DNA of 17,143 nt from Bacteroidales bacterium (lineage in GTDB: Bacteria; Bacteroidota; Bacteroidia; Bacteroidales; Paludibacteraceae). Shown piece after piece: positions 1 through 7,798 of the stretch. The stretch spans positions 1 to 17,143 of the forward strand of contig CAAFYY010000032.1 of the NCBI GenBank assembly GCA_900767385.1, given 5' to 3'. The position numbers and the translations under genes were made by a program. Every line of letters begins with the position of its first letter. The stretch's first letter is position 1. The notes beneath the pieces are model-generated. The model was not told the origin of the DNA, searched no databases, and was given only the letters and a program-made list of their open reading frames with translations.

Positions 1-284
1 CGGACGAAGTAGTGCCATTCAAACAAACAGAACAGCACCATGGGAACGACCTCGTGTCGGCGTTCGGACTGGAGCATGATATAGAGCATCACGAAGAAGA
101 CCGGACATTCCATCACGATCCACGCAATCTTATTGTTGATTGCAGGACCCCATTTGGAGGATATCATCTTGCCGTAGCCGGCTTCAACGAAATAGAGTGC
201 AATGAAAACGATGACAGCAATGCCAATCATCATCAGCAGAAGATTGTGGAATTGCGCGTCGTTGAGCATTGGCAACAACATCAT
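1..284 (-). CDS. Steroid 5-alpha-reductase-fold membrane protein, N-terminal part (runs off left edge)
   Basis: The gene starts at 284 on the minus strand and is open for 94 full codons to the window edge, so its C-terminal half is missing. A hydrophobic segment (about residues 14-33, ending VFIALYFVEAGYGK) is followed by a KWGP motif near residue 46, a second hydrophobic segment containing MECPVFFVMLY, and then FEWHYFVR. The spacing and the W-G-P, E-P/C-P-V and H-Y-F motifs recall bacterial 3-oxo-5-alpha-steroid 4-dehydrogenase-like proteins (Steroid_dh C-terminal family), which are polytopic NADPH-dependent reductases; the catalytic C-terminal part cannot be seen. It begins 48 bp after the gldG stop with no promoter-like box between, so it is probably the third gene of that unit. 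An ATG at 281 is an alternative start. The substrate is unknown. Confidence 0.6.
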   Translation of the reverse strand, partial: MMLLPMLNDAQFHNLLLMMIGIAVIVFIALYFVEAGYGKMISSKWGPAINNKIAWIVMECPVFFVMLYIMLQSERRHEVVPMVLFCLFEWHYFV

Positions 285-332
285 TAAATTAGAGAGTGTC
301 ATAGGTGTATGTTGTAGATCGTTTTATTCGGA

Positions 333-2027
333 TTAGTTTTTCATCAGTTTCTTTTGGTTTATGCGTCGTAGCATCAAGAAGAGTGCGCCGCCAATCAGCA
401 AGAGCAGCGGTGGCAGTCCGACGTTGAGGATTTGCCAGAAGGTGCGGTTGGTGCTGATGTTGGCCTTGTTGAGCATACGGAGTCGGAGCGTGCGGTTGCG
501 GAGGTTCATCCAATTCTCGTCGTCGGTGAGATAGAGGAGTGCGTTGAGCACGAAGTCGCGGTTGCCATACTGTTCGCCTGTCATGCGGTTGTAGCCCAGT
601 GGAAGGATAGAGATGCCTTGCTCGTCTTGGTGAATCTCGTTGCGTATGATATCGCCATCGGCGATGAGCACCATCTTGGTCGGCTGACTCGACTGTTGGA
701 TTGTTGGGTTGCCATCAATGCCTGCAGGTACCATGCGGTTGGTGAATATCGATGGGAACGAACCCTCCAACGAAGCAGCCACTGGGAGATTCTGGCGGTT
801 GAAATAGGCCTGAGGGTCGCTCTGCATGATTTCACTCATATTGATTTGGTTCGGGAGCATGTCGACGTGAGATGCGTTGGATGTCATCAGCAATGGAATC
901 ATCTTGATACCATTCTCGTCGCTGGTCATCGTGATGAAAGCAGGGAGTTCGGAGCGCACCTGCGACACGTTCTTTGTTATCGAATTGGTCGGGTTGGTCA
1001 GCAAGAGAGGCATGTAGGTCCAAGGCACTTCTTGGTAACGTGGTGCTTCGTCAGGGCGTGCGATGTTGACAGGGATGGAGACGCATTGACGATCCTGAAC
1101 GGCTGCAGGCTCAATGCGGGCGCCGTAGCGGAACAGCATATCGGTGAGGTTGAGGTCGAGAGGCATGATTGGTGTGATGCCTTCGTGGGTCAGCTCGTCT
1201 TGGGAGATTTCGGAGACGTCGAGCAGCCACATCACCTTGCCGCCTTGCATGATATATTGGTCGATGATGAACTTATCTTTCTCCTCAAATTTCTGCATCG
1301 GCTTAGCAATGATGATAGCTTTGTAGTCGTTGAGGATGGATGGGTCGCTGCCGAGAATGCCGCGGTCCACCTGGAAATAACGCGAGAAAGTCTCGGAGGC
1401 GTCGTAGGTCTCTGCTTCGTCGAGTTCGCCATGTCCCTCAAGAAACGCTACCTTACCCACCTCTTTCTGCACGGTGAAGCGGATGGCGTCCACCAATTGA
1501 TACTCCAGTTCGGCGATGGCGGCGTTGACGTTGGCTTCAAAACTCATCTCTTGGGGTTGGAGGAGACAGACCGGGAACGTGTCGTGATCGCATATCACCT
1601 CTGCCCAAGGGAACACCGTCTTTTGTGTGATTTGTCCATCCTTGCTTCGTTCGGCTGTTGTCATACCGATGAGTCCGCGTTGGTGGAGACGGATGTAGTT
1701 GCGGTTACGCTCCTGCTCGTTCTTCGCCTCCGACGGGTAGTTGTCGTGGTAGGTAATGCGTGCCTTGCTGCGGATGTCAAACTCCTCGAGCATATCGTGT
1801 GTGGCATGTTTCAGACGGGCGAGGTCGGCGTCGGCACCGCTCTCAAGGTAAATCTCGACACGAATCGGTTTCTCTACCTTTTGCAGTAGCTCTGCCGTAT
1901 TTTTTGAGATGGAGAATCGCTTCTCCTGGGTGAGGTCGATGCGGAAGAAAACCACTTTGGAGGCTACCAGTACGACGATTGCGAGTGGAAAGCCCCAGGC
2001 GATGATTGTTTTTGTCAGTTTATTCAT
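333..2027 (-). CDS. gldG: GldG-like ABC transporter auxiliary protein
   Basis: The 564-residue protein has an N-terminal membrane anchor (about residues 9-28), a long extracytoplasmic domain opening with FRIDLTQEKRFSIS, and a C-terminal membrane helix (about 535-553) followed by a short basic tail (RRINQKK). This is the layout of GldG, with its ABC_transp_aux domain, which in gliding flavobacteria works with the ATPase GldA and permease GldF. The FFRIDLTQEKRFS stretch matches the family's opening signature. The ATG overlaps the upstream HD gene's stop as ATGA, indicating translational coupling. The GldF permease and GldA ATPase genes are not in the visible unit, which is unusual because gldF normally precedes gldG. 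Gut Bacteroidales do not glide, so the role is likely envelope-related transport rather than motility (inference). Confidence 0.82.
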   Translation of the reverse strand: MNKLTKTIIAWGFPLAIVVLVASKVVFFRIDLTQEKRFSISKNTAELLQKVEKPIRVEIYLESGADADLARLKHATHDMLEEFDIRSKARITYHDNYPSEAKNEQERNRNYIRLHQRGLIGMTTAERSKDGQITQKTVFPWAEVICDHDTFPVCLLQPQEMSFEANVNAAIAELEYQLVDAIRFTVQKEVGKVAFLEGHGELDEAETYDASETFSRYFQVDRGILGSDPSILNDYKAIIIAKPMQKFEEKDKFIIDQYIMQGGKVMWLLDVSEISQDELTHEGITPIMPLDLNLTDMLFRYGARIEPAAVQDRQCVSIPVNIARPDEAPRYQEVPWTYMPLLLTNPTNSITKNVSQVRSELPAFITMTSDENGIKMIPLLMTSNASHVDMLPNQINMSEIMQSDPQAYFNRQNLPVAASLEGSFPSIFTNRMVPAGIDGNPTIQQSSQPTKMVLIADGDIIRNEIHQDEQGISILPLGYNRMTGEQYGNRDFVLNALLYLTDDENWMNLRNRTLRLRMLNKANISTNRTFWQILNVGLPPLLLLIGGALFLMLRRINQKKLMKN

Positions 2028-4141
2028 TGTTGATTCTTCTCTTCTGTTGGAGTCGTTGATTCTTCAGTTGTCTCGGTCTTCTTGAGTTCCGGATAGCTGA
2101 TGCGGGTGTGATACATGCTGAGGAGTCGTTCCTTGAGAATCTCCTTGACGGTCTCCACCTCGCTGAATGTGATATCGGCGTTGGCAAACGAGCCTTCCTC
2201 GATTTGTGAATTGATAATTTTGTTGACCAGTTCGCTGATAGTCTCGCTGTTGTAGTATTTCAGACTGCGTGAGGCGGCCTCAATGGCATCTGCCATCATC
2301 ACCAGCACCTCTTCCTTGCTCTTGGGAAGTGGTCCGGGATAGGTGAATTTTGATTCATCAATCTCAGCGTCGGGGAATTGGTTCTTATAGGTGAAGTAGA
2401 AATACTTGGTCTTGCTTTTGGCATGGTGAGTCTGAATGAAACGGATAATCTGTTGAGGCAGACCTCCTTTGCGGGCAATCTTCACACCTTCTGTTACGTG
2501 TGAGATAATCACTTGAGCCGCCTCGTCGAGTGGCAGTTTGTTCAACGCGTTCTCGCCGCCGGCCTGATTTTCGGTGTAAAGCAGAGGGTTTGACTTCTTG
2601 CCGATGTCGTGATAGAGTGCGCCAGTACGGGTCAACAGAACGTTGGCATCGATGGCTGCGGCGCATGATGCTGCGAGGTTGGCCACCTGCAGCACGTGCT
2701 GGAACGAACCTGGAGCCTCGGTGGAGAGTTCCATCAGCAACTTGGAATTGATGTTGGACAGTTCCACAAGCGTGACGTCGGAGAGGAATCCGAAAATCTT
2801 CTCAAAGATGAAAATCAGTACATAGGCAAAGAACAGTAGGATGCTGCTTGCCAAGAACTTGATGAACATCTGGAGATGGATGCCCTGTAAGGAGTTTTCT
2901 GTGACGAGACAGAAGGCGATATACGACATGGAGTAGGCGAGGAATACCGCCAATGCTGTGGTTACCAACTGCGAGCGGCGTGTCATCTGCTTCATGCTTG
3001 AGACGGCAAGCATGCCGACGATAATCTGTGTCGTTACGAACAAGTATGGAAGCTCTACCATCATCGAAACGATGAGGATGGTGATGATGTGAGCGTAGAG
3101 TGCTGTGCGTGAGTCGAAGAAGGCGCGCACCATGATTGGCAACAGCGCAAATGGGATGACGTATGGACCAAGGGTGGTCAGCGAGAGCACCAGAGAACTG
3201 AGGACAATCATGGCAACGATGACCACCATGAAGTAGGCCATGCTTCGGATGCTTTCGAAGTAGCGGATGCGGAAAAGATAGACATAGGTGCCGAAGAAGA
3301 ACAGCAGTCCTGTGATCAACAGCAGTCTACCGAGGGTAATCCAGAGTGGAACGTCGTCGCCGTGGTCGCCGTAGGCAGGGTCGTTGTAGAATTTGCGGAG
3401 CGATTCGAGCTTGCGGTACGACTCAAGGGTCACGATATCGCCGCGGTTGATGATGCTCTCGCCCTTTTGAATCTTCTCGCCTGTTTCGCTCTTGACCGAC
3501 ATCAACTCTTTGTTGAAACTCTCGGTTTTCTCCTTGTCCAGCGTGATGTTTTCGTAGATGCAGTGGTCAAGGTTGATTTTGTCCTTATTGATGCCGGCTG
3601 CAGCGCATTGTGTGCGAAGATTTTCGAAGGCGGAGGTGGAGGAGTAGATTTCGATGGTGTTGCGGCGACTGATAACGCTGTTGGTGTCAATAATCAGCAA
3701 CTGCTTCACCCCCTTCTGGAGATAGTTCTCGTAGGTCTTGTTGTTGAGAATGCCTTGTGTATAGATGTCGTCAATCAGACTGAGAACAGTCTTGTACTCT
3801 ATGTCGCTCAGGTTGTTACGATTCTTGTCGACATACTCGTGGGCCTTGTCGCGAGCGGAGTAGTCGATGTTGTAGTAGGGTTGGTAGTAGCGCATCAAAC
3901 TGTCTCTGATGCGCTTGATGTCGGTCTCGGTGTGATAGATAGGGATATCCTCCTCTGCGGTCAGGATATCGTAGTGCCATGGTTTGCCGATTTCATACTC
4001 AAGGTTGAAACGGGCGGAATGTGGCATGCTCAGATAGACTATTGCAACGCTGACTATTAGGAATGCAGCATATATAAACGATTGATATTTATGTCTTTGC
4101 TCGTCAGACAGCGTGAGCCATCGTCTGTAAATCTTATTCAT
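2024..4141 (-). CDS. 7TM-HD membrane phosphohydrolase, PgpH/YqfF family (probable c-di-AMP phosphodiesterase)
   Basis: This 705-residue membrane protein has one N-terminal helix (YAAFLIVSVAIVYLSM), an extracytoplasmic domain of roughly 240 residues, a run of about seven helices, and a C-terminal HD domain. The HD signature is FQHVLQVANLA, then YHDIGK (H511, D512), then HVTEG and HHAKSKTKYFY, with a closing MADAIEAASRS motif. This is the 7TMR-HDED/7TM/HD arrangement of Listeria PgpH, which hydrolyses c-di-AMP; by family the same reaction is likely here. An in-frame ATG at 4234 would add 31 residues but lies upstream of the promoter at 4165-4172, so 4141 (MNKIYRRW) is chosen. The C-terminus is acidic and Thr/Glu-rich (TETTEESTTPTEE). 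It overlaps gldG by 4 bp. Confidence 0.85.
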   Translation of the reverse strand: MNKIYRRWLTLSDEQRHKYQSFIYAAFLIVSVAIVYLSMPHSARFNLEYEIGKPWHYDILTAEEDIPIYHTETDIKRIRDSLMRYYQPYYNIDYSARDKAHEYVDKNRNNLSDIEYKTVLSLIDDIYTQGILNNKTYENYLQKGVKQLLIIDTNSVISRRNTIEIYSSTSAFENLRTQCAAAGINKDKINLDHCIYENITLDKEKTESFNKELMSVKSETGEKIQKGESIINRGDIVTLESYRKLESLRKFYNDPAYGDHGDDVPLWITLGRLLLITGLLFFFGTYVYLFRIRYFESIRSMAYFMVVIVAMIVLSSLVLSLTTLGPYVIPFALLPIMVRAFFDSRTALYAHIITILIVSMMVELPYLFVTTQIIVGMLAVSSMKQMTRRSQLVTTALAVFLAYSMSYIAFCLVTENSLQGIHLQMFIKFLASSILLFFAYVLIFIFEKIFGFLSDVTLVELSNINSKLLMELSTEAPGSFQHVLQVANLAASCAAAIDANVLLTRTGALYHDIGKKSNPLLYTENQAGGENALNKLPLDEAAQVIISHVTEGVKIARKGGLPQQIIRFIQTHHAKSKTKYFYFTYKNQFPDAEIDESKFTYPGPLPKSKEEVLVMMADAIEAASRSLKYYNSETISELVNKIINSQIEEGSFANADITFSEVETVKEILKERLLSMYHTRISYPELKKTETTEESTTPTEEKNQQ

Positions 4142-4164
4142 AGTATATACTATATAATTAGTGG

Positions 4165-4172
4165 CAAAGGTA
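4165..4172 (-). promoter_or_regulatory. -7 promoter element for the HD-gldG unit
   Basis: Read on the minus strand the bases are TACCTTTG, a perfect match to the Bacteroides housekeeping -7 consensus TAnnTTTG, 23 bp before the ATG at 4141. No convincing -33 TTTG is seen at the usual distance. The position argues against the longer upstream start at 4234. Confidence 0.7.
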
Positions 4173-4510
4173 CGATTTTTTTGCGATAACAGGTGTCTTT
4201 GTTGTAGATATAATCGCATCTTGACTTTTGACAAGGGTGGTGCGGAGATCTGTTTATGGTCTTGTCAGATGTGATTTTTCGGGGCTATTTCCGCCAAAGA
4301 ACTGTCTGTTTCCTGTCGTACGTGGTGGATTTTTTGTCAAAAATCGCCAAATCGTCTTGCAGCAGATTATTTTCAAAGCAGAAAAATGGTAACCTTTTGG
4401 CAGCGGAATCTTTTGTCGCAACATTTGTCCGTACCCTTTGGCAGCGCCGATTTTTCTTGCCGAAAATCTTCGCACCAAATGGATTCAAATGGTTATATGG
4501 TAAGATGTTA
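4173..4510. other. Gene-free intergenic stretch with short repeats
   Basis: No convincing gene is seen. Short open frames exist on both strands, but their translations are rich in Lys, Arg, Phe and Cys without domains and they overlap one another. The stretch holds a near-direct repeat, GTAACCTTTTGGCAGCG at 4389-4405 and GTACCCTTTGGCAGCG at 4431-4446. It also has two AT-rich hairpins: GATTTTT/AAAAATC at 4328-4345 and GATTTT/AAAATC at 4449-4468. It lies downstream of the kinase stop and upstream of the HD-gene promoter, so either hairpin might help end the kinase transcript, but neither is followed by a clear U-run on the minus strand. Confidence 0.5.
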
Positions 4511-5770
4511 TCAGTCGTTAAATTTTCGGACCAATTTTCTGTCGGAACGGGTCGTGTTCTTTTTCCCGACGCTCAAGACAACTTCTATGGTCAGTCCGCC
4601 GCCTGGAGTCTGTGATGCCACGACGCGCCCTCCGTGTTGGACGGCGACATTCTTCACGATGGCAAGTCCGAGACCCGTGCCGCCGAGTCGGCGTGAGCGT
4701 CCTTTGTCGATGCGGTAGAAACGCTCGAAGATATGTGGCATCTGTTCTTGCGGCACTCCGACGCCATTGTCGGCAAAGTGGAAGACATAACGCTCCCTCG
4801 TTGCCTTCACCGTTACCTCGAAAAAGGTGGCGCCTGTAGCATGTAACAGTGCGTTGCTGAATAGATTGCGGAACATAGAGTCGAGTAGTGACGCGCCGCC
4901 TCTCATCGGCAGAGAATTGGGGATTTCCACCTTCAGTCGCATCCCTTTTTCGCGGAAAAGTGCGTCATTCTCAGTCTCAATCTGTCGGAGTATTTGGGCG
5001 AGATCGAGTCGTTCCATACTCTTTGTGATGGGAGCACCATCGAGTCTGGTCAAGGTACTCATGTCGGCAAGCAGACTGCTCATCCGTCGACTCTGAACGT
5101 GGCAACGTTGGATGAATTCCTTCTGTTTCTCCTCGGGCATGTCAGGGTTGCTCACGAGGGTATCAAGATATCCCTCAATGGTCGCTGTCGGCGTCTTCAA
5201 CTCATGGGCGGCGTTTTCGGTCAACTGCCTCTTAATCCGCTGTTTCTCTAACTCGCTGTTCACGAAACGGGAGCGGAAATAGATTGCCACGGCTATCAGC
5301 AACAGGATACCTGCGGTGTAGTAGAAAAACGTGTAATCGTGCACCAACGACGAGGTCAGTTCGGCAGAGTAGGGGACGGAAGAGCGGATGATGAGAGCGT
5401 CAAAACGGGTGGCTGAATAGAAATACTTCTTACCATTGGTTTGAGACGCACGTTTGATAGCGTAGCCGCTTCCCTCCTTTAGTGCCTTCTGAATTTCCTC
5501 ACGCTCAAGGTGATTACCCATATTTTTGAGGTTGCGTTGCTCGGTATCAAACACCACGTTGCCGAGCGTGTCGATGATTGTCATGCGGATAGAGTCGGCA
5601 GTTACCCCAGTCTCGTGGTAGCGGTAGTTGTTGATTTGCAGTTGGGAATCAAGGATATCCACACGAAAAGCGTGTTCGCGCTGATACTGGTAGATTCCGA
5701 AGCAGAGGGTGAAGATGCTCGCCAGCGCAGCCGCTGCCACGAGCAAATAATTGGCGGCGTTTTGTCTCAT
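4511..5770 (-). CDS. Two-component sensor histidine kinase (PhoR-like by context)
   Basis: The 419-residue kinase has a first membrane helix at about residues 8-26, an extracytoplasmic sensor region to about 148, and a second helix at about 150-168. The HisKA domain carries the phospho-accepting histidine in ENAAHELKTP (H189). The HATPase domain shows the N box (LFSNALLH, N306), G1 box (DNGVGVP, 334-340), F box (FERFYR) and G2 box (GGTGLGLA, 363-370), so all catalytic motifs are intact. The ATG shares one base with the regulator's TAA stop (TAATG), so the two are translated together. The neighbouring phosphate porin, PiT transporter and Pho-box-like repeats suggest phosphate sensing. No PAS domain is obvious, unlike Escherichia coli PhoR, so the stimulus is inferred from context only. 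Confidence 0.88.
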   Translation of the reverse strand: MRQNAANYLLVAAAALASIFTLCFGIYQYQREHAFRVDILDSQLQINNYRYHETGVTADSIRMTIIDTLGNVVFDTEQRNLKNMGNHLEREEIQKALKEGSGYAIKRASQTNGKKYFYSATRFDALIIRSSVPYSAELTSSLVHDYTFFYYTAGILLLIAVAIYFRSRFVNSELEKQRIKRQLTENAAHELKTPTATIEGYLDTLVSNPDMPEEKQKEFIQRCHVQSRRMSSLLADMSTLTRLDGAPITKSMERLDLAQILRQIETENDALFREKGMRLKVEIPNSLPMRGGASLLDSMFRNLFSNALLHATGATFFEVTVKATRERYVFHFADNGVGVPQEQMPHIFERFYRIDKGRSRRLGGTGLGLAIVKNVAVQHGGRVVASQTPGGGLTIEVVLSVGKKNTTRSDRKLVRKFND

Positions 5771-6468
5771 TACAATCCGAATTTGTAGCCGTAGCCGAAT
5801 TTCGTGCGGAGATACTCGCCGTAGCGTCCTATCTTCTTGCGGATGCGGGTGATGTTGACATCCACAGTGCGGTCGAGAACCACTGTGCCGGCAGGCCAGA
5901 CAGCCTTCAGAATCGCCTCACGGGTAAACAGATAGCCAGGCTTGGAAAGGAGCAGAGCAAGCAGTTCAAACTCCAGTTTGGAGAACGTCACCTCCACTCC
6001 GTCCACGAAGCATTCCTTGCGGTCAAGATCCATCGTGATGCCCTCATAGACAAGCAGATGGTCGTTGCTCTCTTCCTCCGAGGCTTCGTTGGCTTGATTG
6101 CGGTTGTTTGTGCGACGTAAAACTGCGGCTACGCGTGCTTTAACTTCGCTGATTCTAAACGGTTTGCAGATATAATCGTCGCTTCCGAGGGCAAAGCCGT
6201 GAAGGAGATCGTCCTCCTGTGCCATGGCCGTACAGAAGATGATAGGGATATAGGCGGTCCTTGGGTCAGTCTTCAGTTCCTTGGCCCATTCAAATCCCGA
6301 CTTCGGTGTCATCATCACATCCAGCAGGATGAGGTCGGGCAGTGGGTCGGAGAGCATGAAAGGGGCTTCAGCCACTGCCACGTCGTAACCCTCCACCTCA
6401 AGGTTGAAGCGGAGAATCTCGCAGATATCGGGCTCGTCGTCAACGATAAGAATACGTTGTTTGCTCAT
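5770..6468 (-). CDS. OmpR/PhoB-family response regulator
   Basis: The 232-residue regulator has an N-terminal receiver domain and a C-terminal winged-helix DNA-binding domain. The receiver opens with ILIVDDEPD (acidic D10/D11), carries the phospho-acceptor in LILLDVMM (D50), and has the conserved Thr (T80 in IIFCTAMA) and Lys (K102 in YICKPF). The winged helix ends in the typical VDVNITRIRKKIG and FGYGYKF motifs. The start MSKQRILIVDDEP at 6468 is preferred over an in-frame ATG at 6519, because the -7 element at 6491-6498 lies between them. It is divergent from the phosphate porin, and two nearby promoters carry 11-bp-spaced repeats as expected for tandem PhoB-type binding. It is probably the PhoB of this organism. 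Confidence 0.88.
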   Translation of the reverse strand: MSKQRILIVDDEPDICEILRFNLEVEGYDVAVAEAPFMLSDPLPDLILLDVMMTPKSGFEWAKELKTDPRTAYIPIIFCTAMAQEDDLLHGFALGSDDYICKPFRISEVKARVAAVLRRTNNRNQANEASEEESNDHLLVYEGITMDLDRKECFVDGVEVTFSKLEFELLALLLSKPGYLFTREAILKAVWPAGTVVLDRTVDVNITRIRKKIGRYGEYLRTKFGYGYKFGL

Positions 6469-6490
6469 AATTTCGCGTAAAATATCGGTG

Positions 6491-6498
6491 CAAAGATA
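6491..6498 (-). promoter_or_regulatory. -7 promoter element for the regulator-kinase pair
   Basis: On the minus strand the bases read TATCTTTG, matching TAnnTTTG, 22 bp before the ATG at 6468. A TTG lies 18 bp further upstream as a possible -33. No TGTAAC-type repeat is found at the position seen in the two target promoters, so direct autoregulation is not evident. Confidence 0.65.
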
Positions 6499-6577
6499 AC
6501 TCATTTCCAGCAACGGCAACGCATCCCGAAGCCCTCGTCGGTGAAATTTAACAAGATTGTAATATCTGCCATGGTCT

Positions 6578-6634
6578 TGTCACTAACACCTCATGCCGAT
6601 GTAACCGTTTTGTAACACCCTTGTCCGTCCTTTG
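6578..6634 (+). promoter_or_regulatory. Pho-box-like repeat array and promoter of the phosphate porin
   Basis: Hexamers on an 11-bp register are TGTCAC (6578), CCTCAT (6589, degenerate), TGTAAC (6600) and TGTAAC (6611). The weak -7 box GTCCTTTG is at 6627-6634, starting 16 bp after the start of the last repeat. Eleven-base-pair direct repeats placed where a -33 element would be are the design of E. coli Pho boxes (repeat CTGTCAT). The same register and the same 16-bp offset occur before the PiT unit, which supports a shared PhoB-type activator. Confidence 0.7.
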
Positions 6635-6683
6635 CGGTGCCGTAATGAAGCAAACCAAAACCTATTGCGGCATCAATAAAACA

Positions 6684-7787
6684 ATGAAAATCCAAATTCG
6701 CAAAACCTTGATTGCCATCGCTCTGTGTTTCGGCAGTGTGATGAGTGCGCAGAATGCATCCCCAGCCGACACCACAGCGAAAGTTGCAGAAAAACGCGTG
6801 TCAGAAGCCAAAAGTTTCAAACCGGAAATCCACGGTATTCTTCGTGGCAAATATGAGTTCCAGCCTGCTCTGAAGGCAGGACGCTTCGAGGTGAGAAACG
6901 CCCGCATGAGTATCAGCGGCAACCTCCCACTCCGTTCGGCTTATAAGTTGGAGGTGGACCTCTGCGATGAGTCGGTCATCAAGATGAAAGACGCCTGGGT
7001 GCGTCTCAATCCGGTCAGCTCGCTCCGGATCACCATCGGTCAGCAGCGTATGCCATTCTCTATTGATGCCCATCGTAATCCATCGGCGCAATATTTTGCC
7101 AACCGCTCCTTCGTTGCCAAACAGGTCGGTGATATGCGAGATGTCGGCTTGACAGTCGGTTACGACCTGAAAAACCGCAATAACCGTAAGGTGCTCTCCA
7201 TTGACGCCGGCATCTACAACGGCTCCAACCTTGATAACCAGAAGAGTGCGTGGTTTAAGGCGCCGTCCTATTCTGCTCGTCTTCAATATTTTCCCATTGA
7301 GTCGCTGGCCATCGTGCCGAGTGTTCAGCATCAGAAGATTGCAGGACGTAAGGCGCAGTACACCTCTGTCAATATCGGTGCCTATTTCGAAAAACAAGGA
7401 TTCCATGCAGAGGCCGAATACATGCGCAAGATCTACGGTCACGATGCCTTCACCCCTTGCAATGCTGCCGACGTGATGCTTATCTACCGTCAGAAACTGA
7501 AACGTGATGACCGTTTCCTGACCCATCTCAGTTACCTCCTCCGCTACGACTACATGGACGACCATGCCGACGGCAAACAAGGATTTGAAGATGAGGCGGA
7601 GACACGTCTCAAACGTTCTGATGCAGCCCGCCACCGTGTGACTGCCGGTCTCACCCTCTCGGTCAACAACCGCTATTTCCCTACCGCCATCCGATTCAAC
7701 TACGAGAAATACTTCTACCCCAACGACGGCTCGCCTAAAGAGAGCGAGCAGGATAAACTGGTGGCAGAATTGATGATAAGATTTTAA
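6684..7787 (+). CDS. Phosphate-selective porin O/P family outer-membrane protein
   Basis: The 367-residue protein starts with a signal peptide (MKIQIRKTLIAIALCFGSVM, cleavage likely after SAQ or nearby) and continues as a beta-barrel with alternating hydrophobic and polar residues, ending in the outer-membrane signature ELMIRF with terminal Phe. Motifs such as HGILRGKYEF, VRNARMSISGNLP and FSIDAHRNPSAQYFANRSF resemble the porin O/P family (OprO/OprP), which takes up phosphate or polyphosphate across the outer membrane. In-frame ATGs at 6621 and 6645 are rejected because 6621 lies within the promoter region and 6684 begins the signal peptide. The HD-domain gene follows after 11 bp, so the two are probably co-transcribed from the Pho-box promoter. 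Confidence 0.82.
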   Translation: MKIQIRKTLIAIALCFGSVMSAQNASPADTTAKVAEKRVSEAKSFKPEIHGILRGKYEFQPALKAGRFEVRNARMSISGNLPLRSAYKLEVDLCDESVIKMKDAWVRLNPVSSLRITIGQQRMPFSIDAHRNPSAQYFANRSFVAKQVGDMRDVGLTVGYDLKNRNNRKVLSIDAGIYNGSNLDNQKSAWFKAPSYSARLQYFPIESLAIVPSVQHQKIAGRKAQYTSVNIGAYFEKQGFHAEAEYMRKIYGHDAFTPCNAADVMLIYRQKLKRDDRFLTHLSYLLRYDYMDDHADGKQGFEDEAETRLKRSDAARHRVTAGLTLSVNNRYFPTAIRFNYEKYFYPNDGSPKESEQDKLVAELMIRF

Positions 7788-7798
7788 GTAGTAGAGAT

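Noticed and set aside
432..1889. Long plus-strand frame of 485 codons opposite gldG.
   Set aside because: It is the antisense shadow of a well-supported gene and its translation lacks any family features (His/Val/Glu-rich, no membrane or domain pattern).
4142..4234. Longer start of the HD phosphodiesterase at 4234 (MSKVKMRL...).
   Set aside because: The TACCTTTG promoter at 4165-4172 lies inside this extension, and the shorter start gives a normal N-terminal helix.
4254..4488. Short frames in the gap between the kinase and the HD-gene promoter, on both strands.
   Set aside because: They overlap each other, have no promoter or context and give composition unlike real proteins of this genome.
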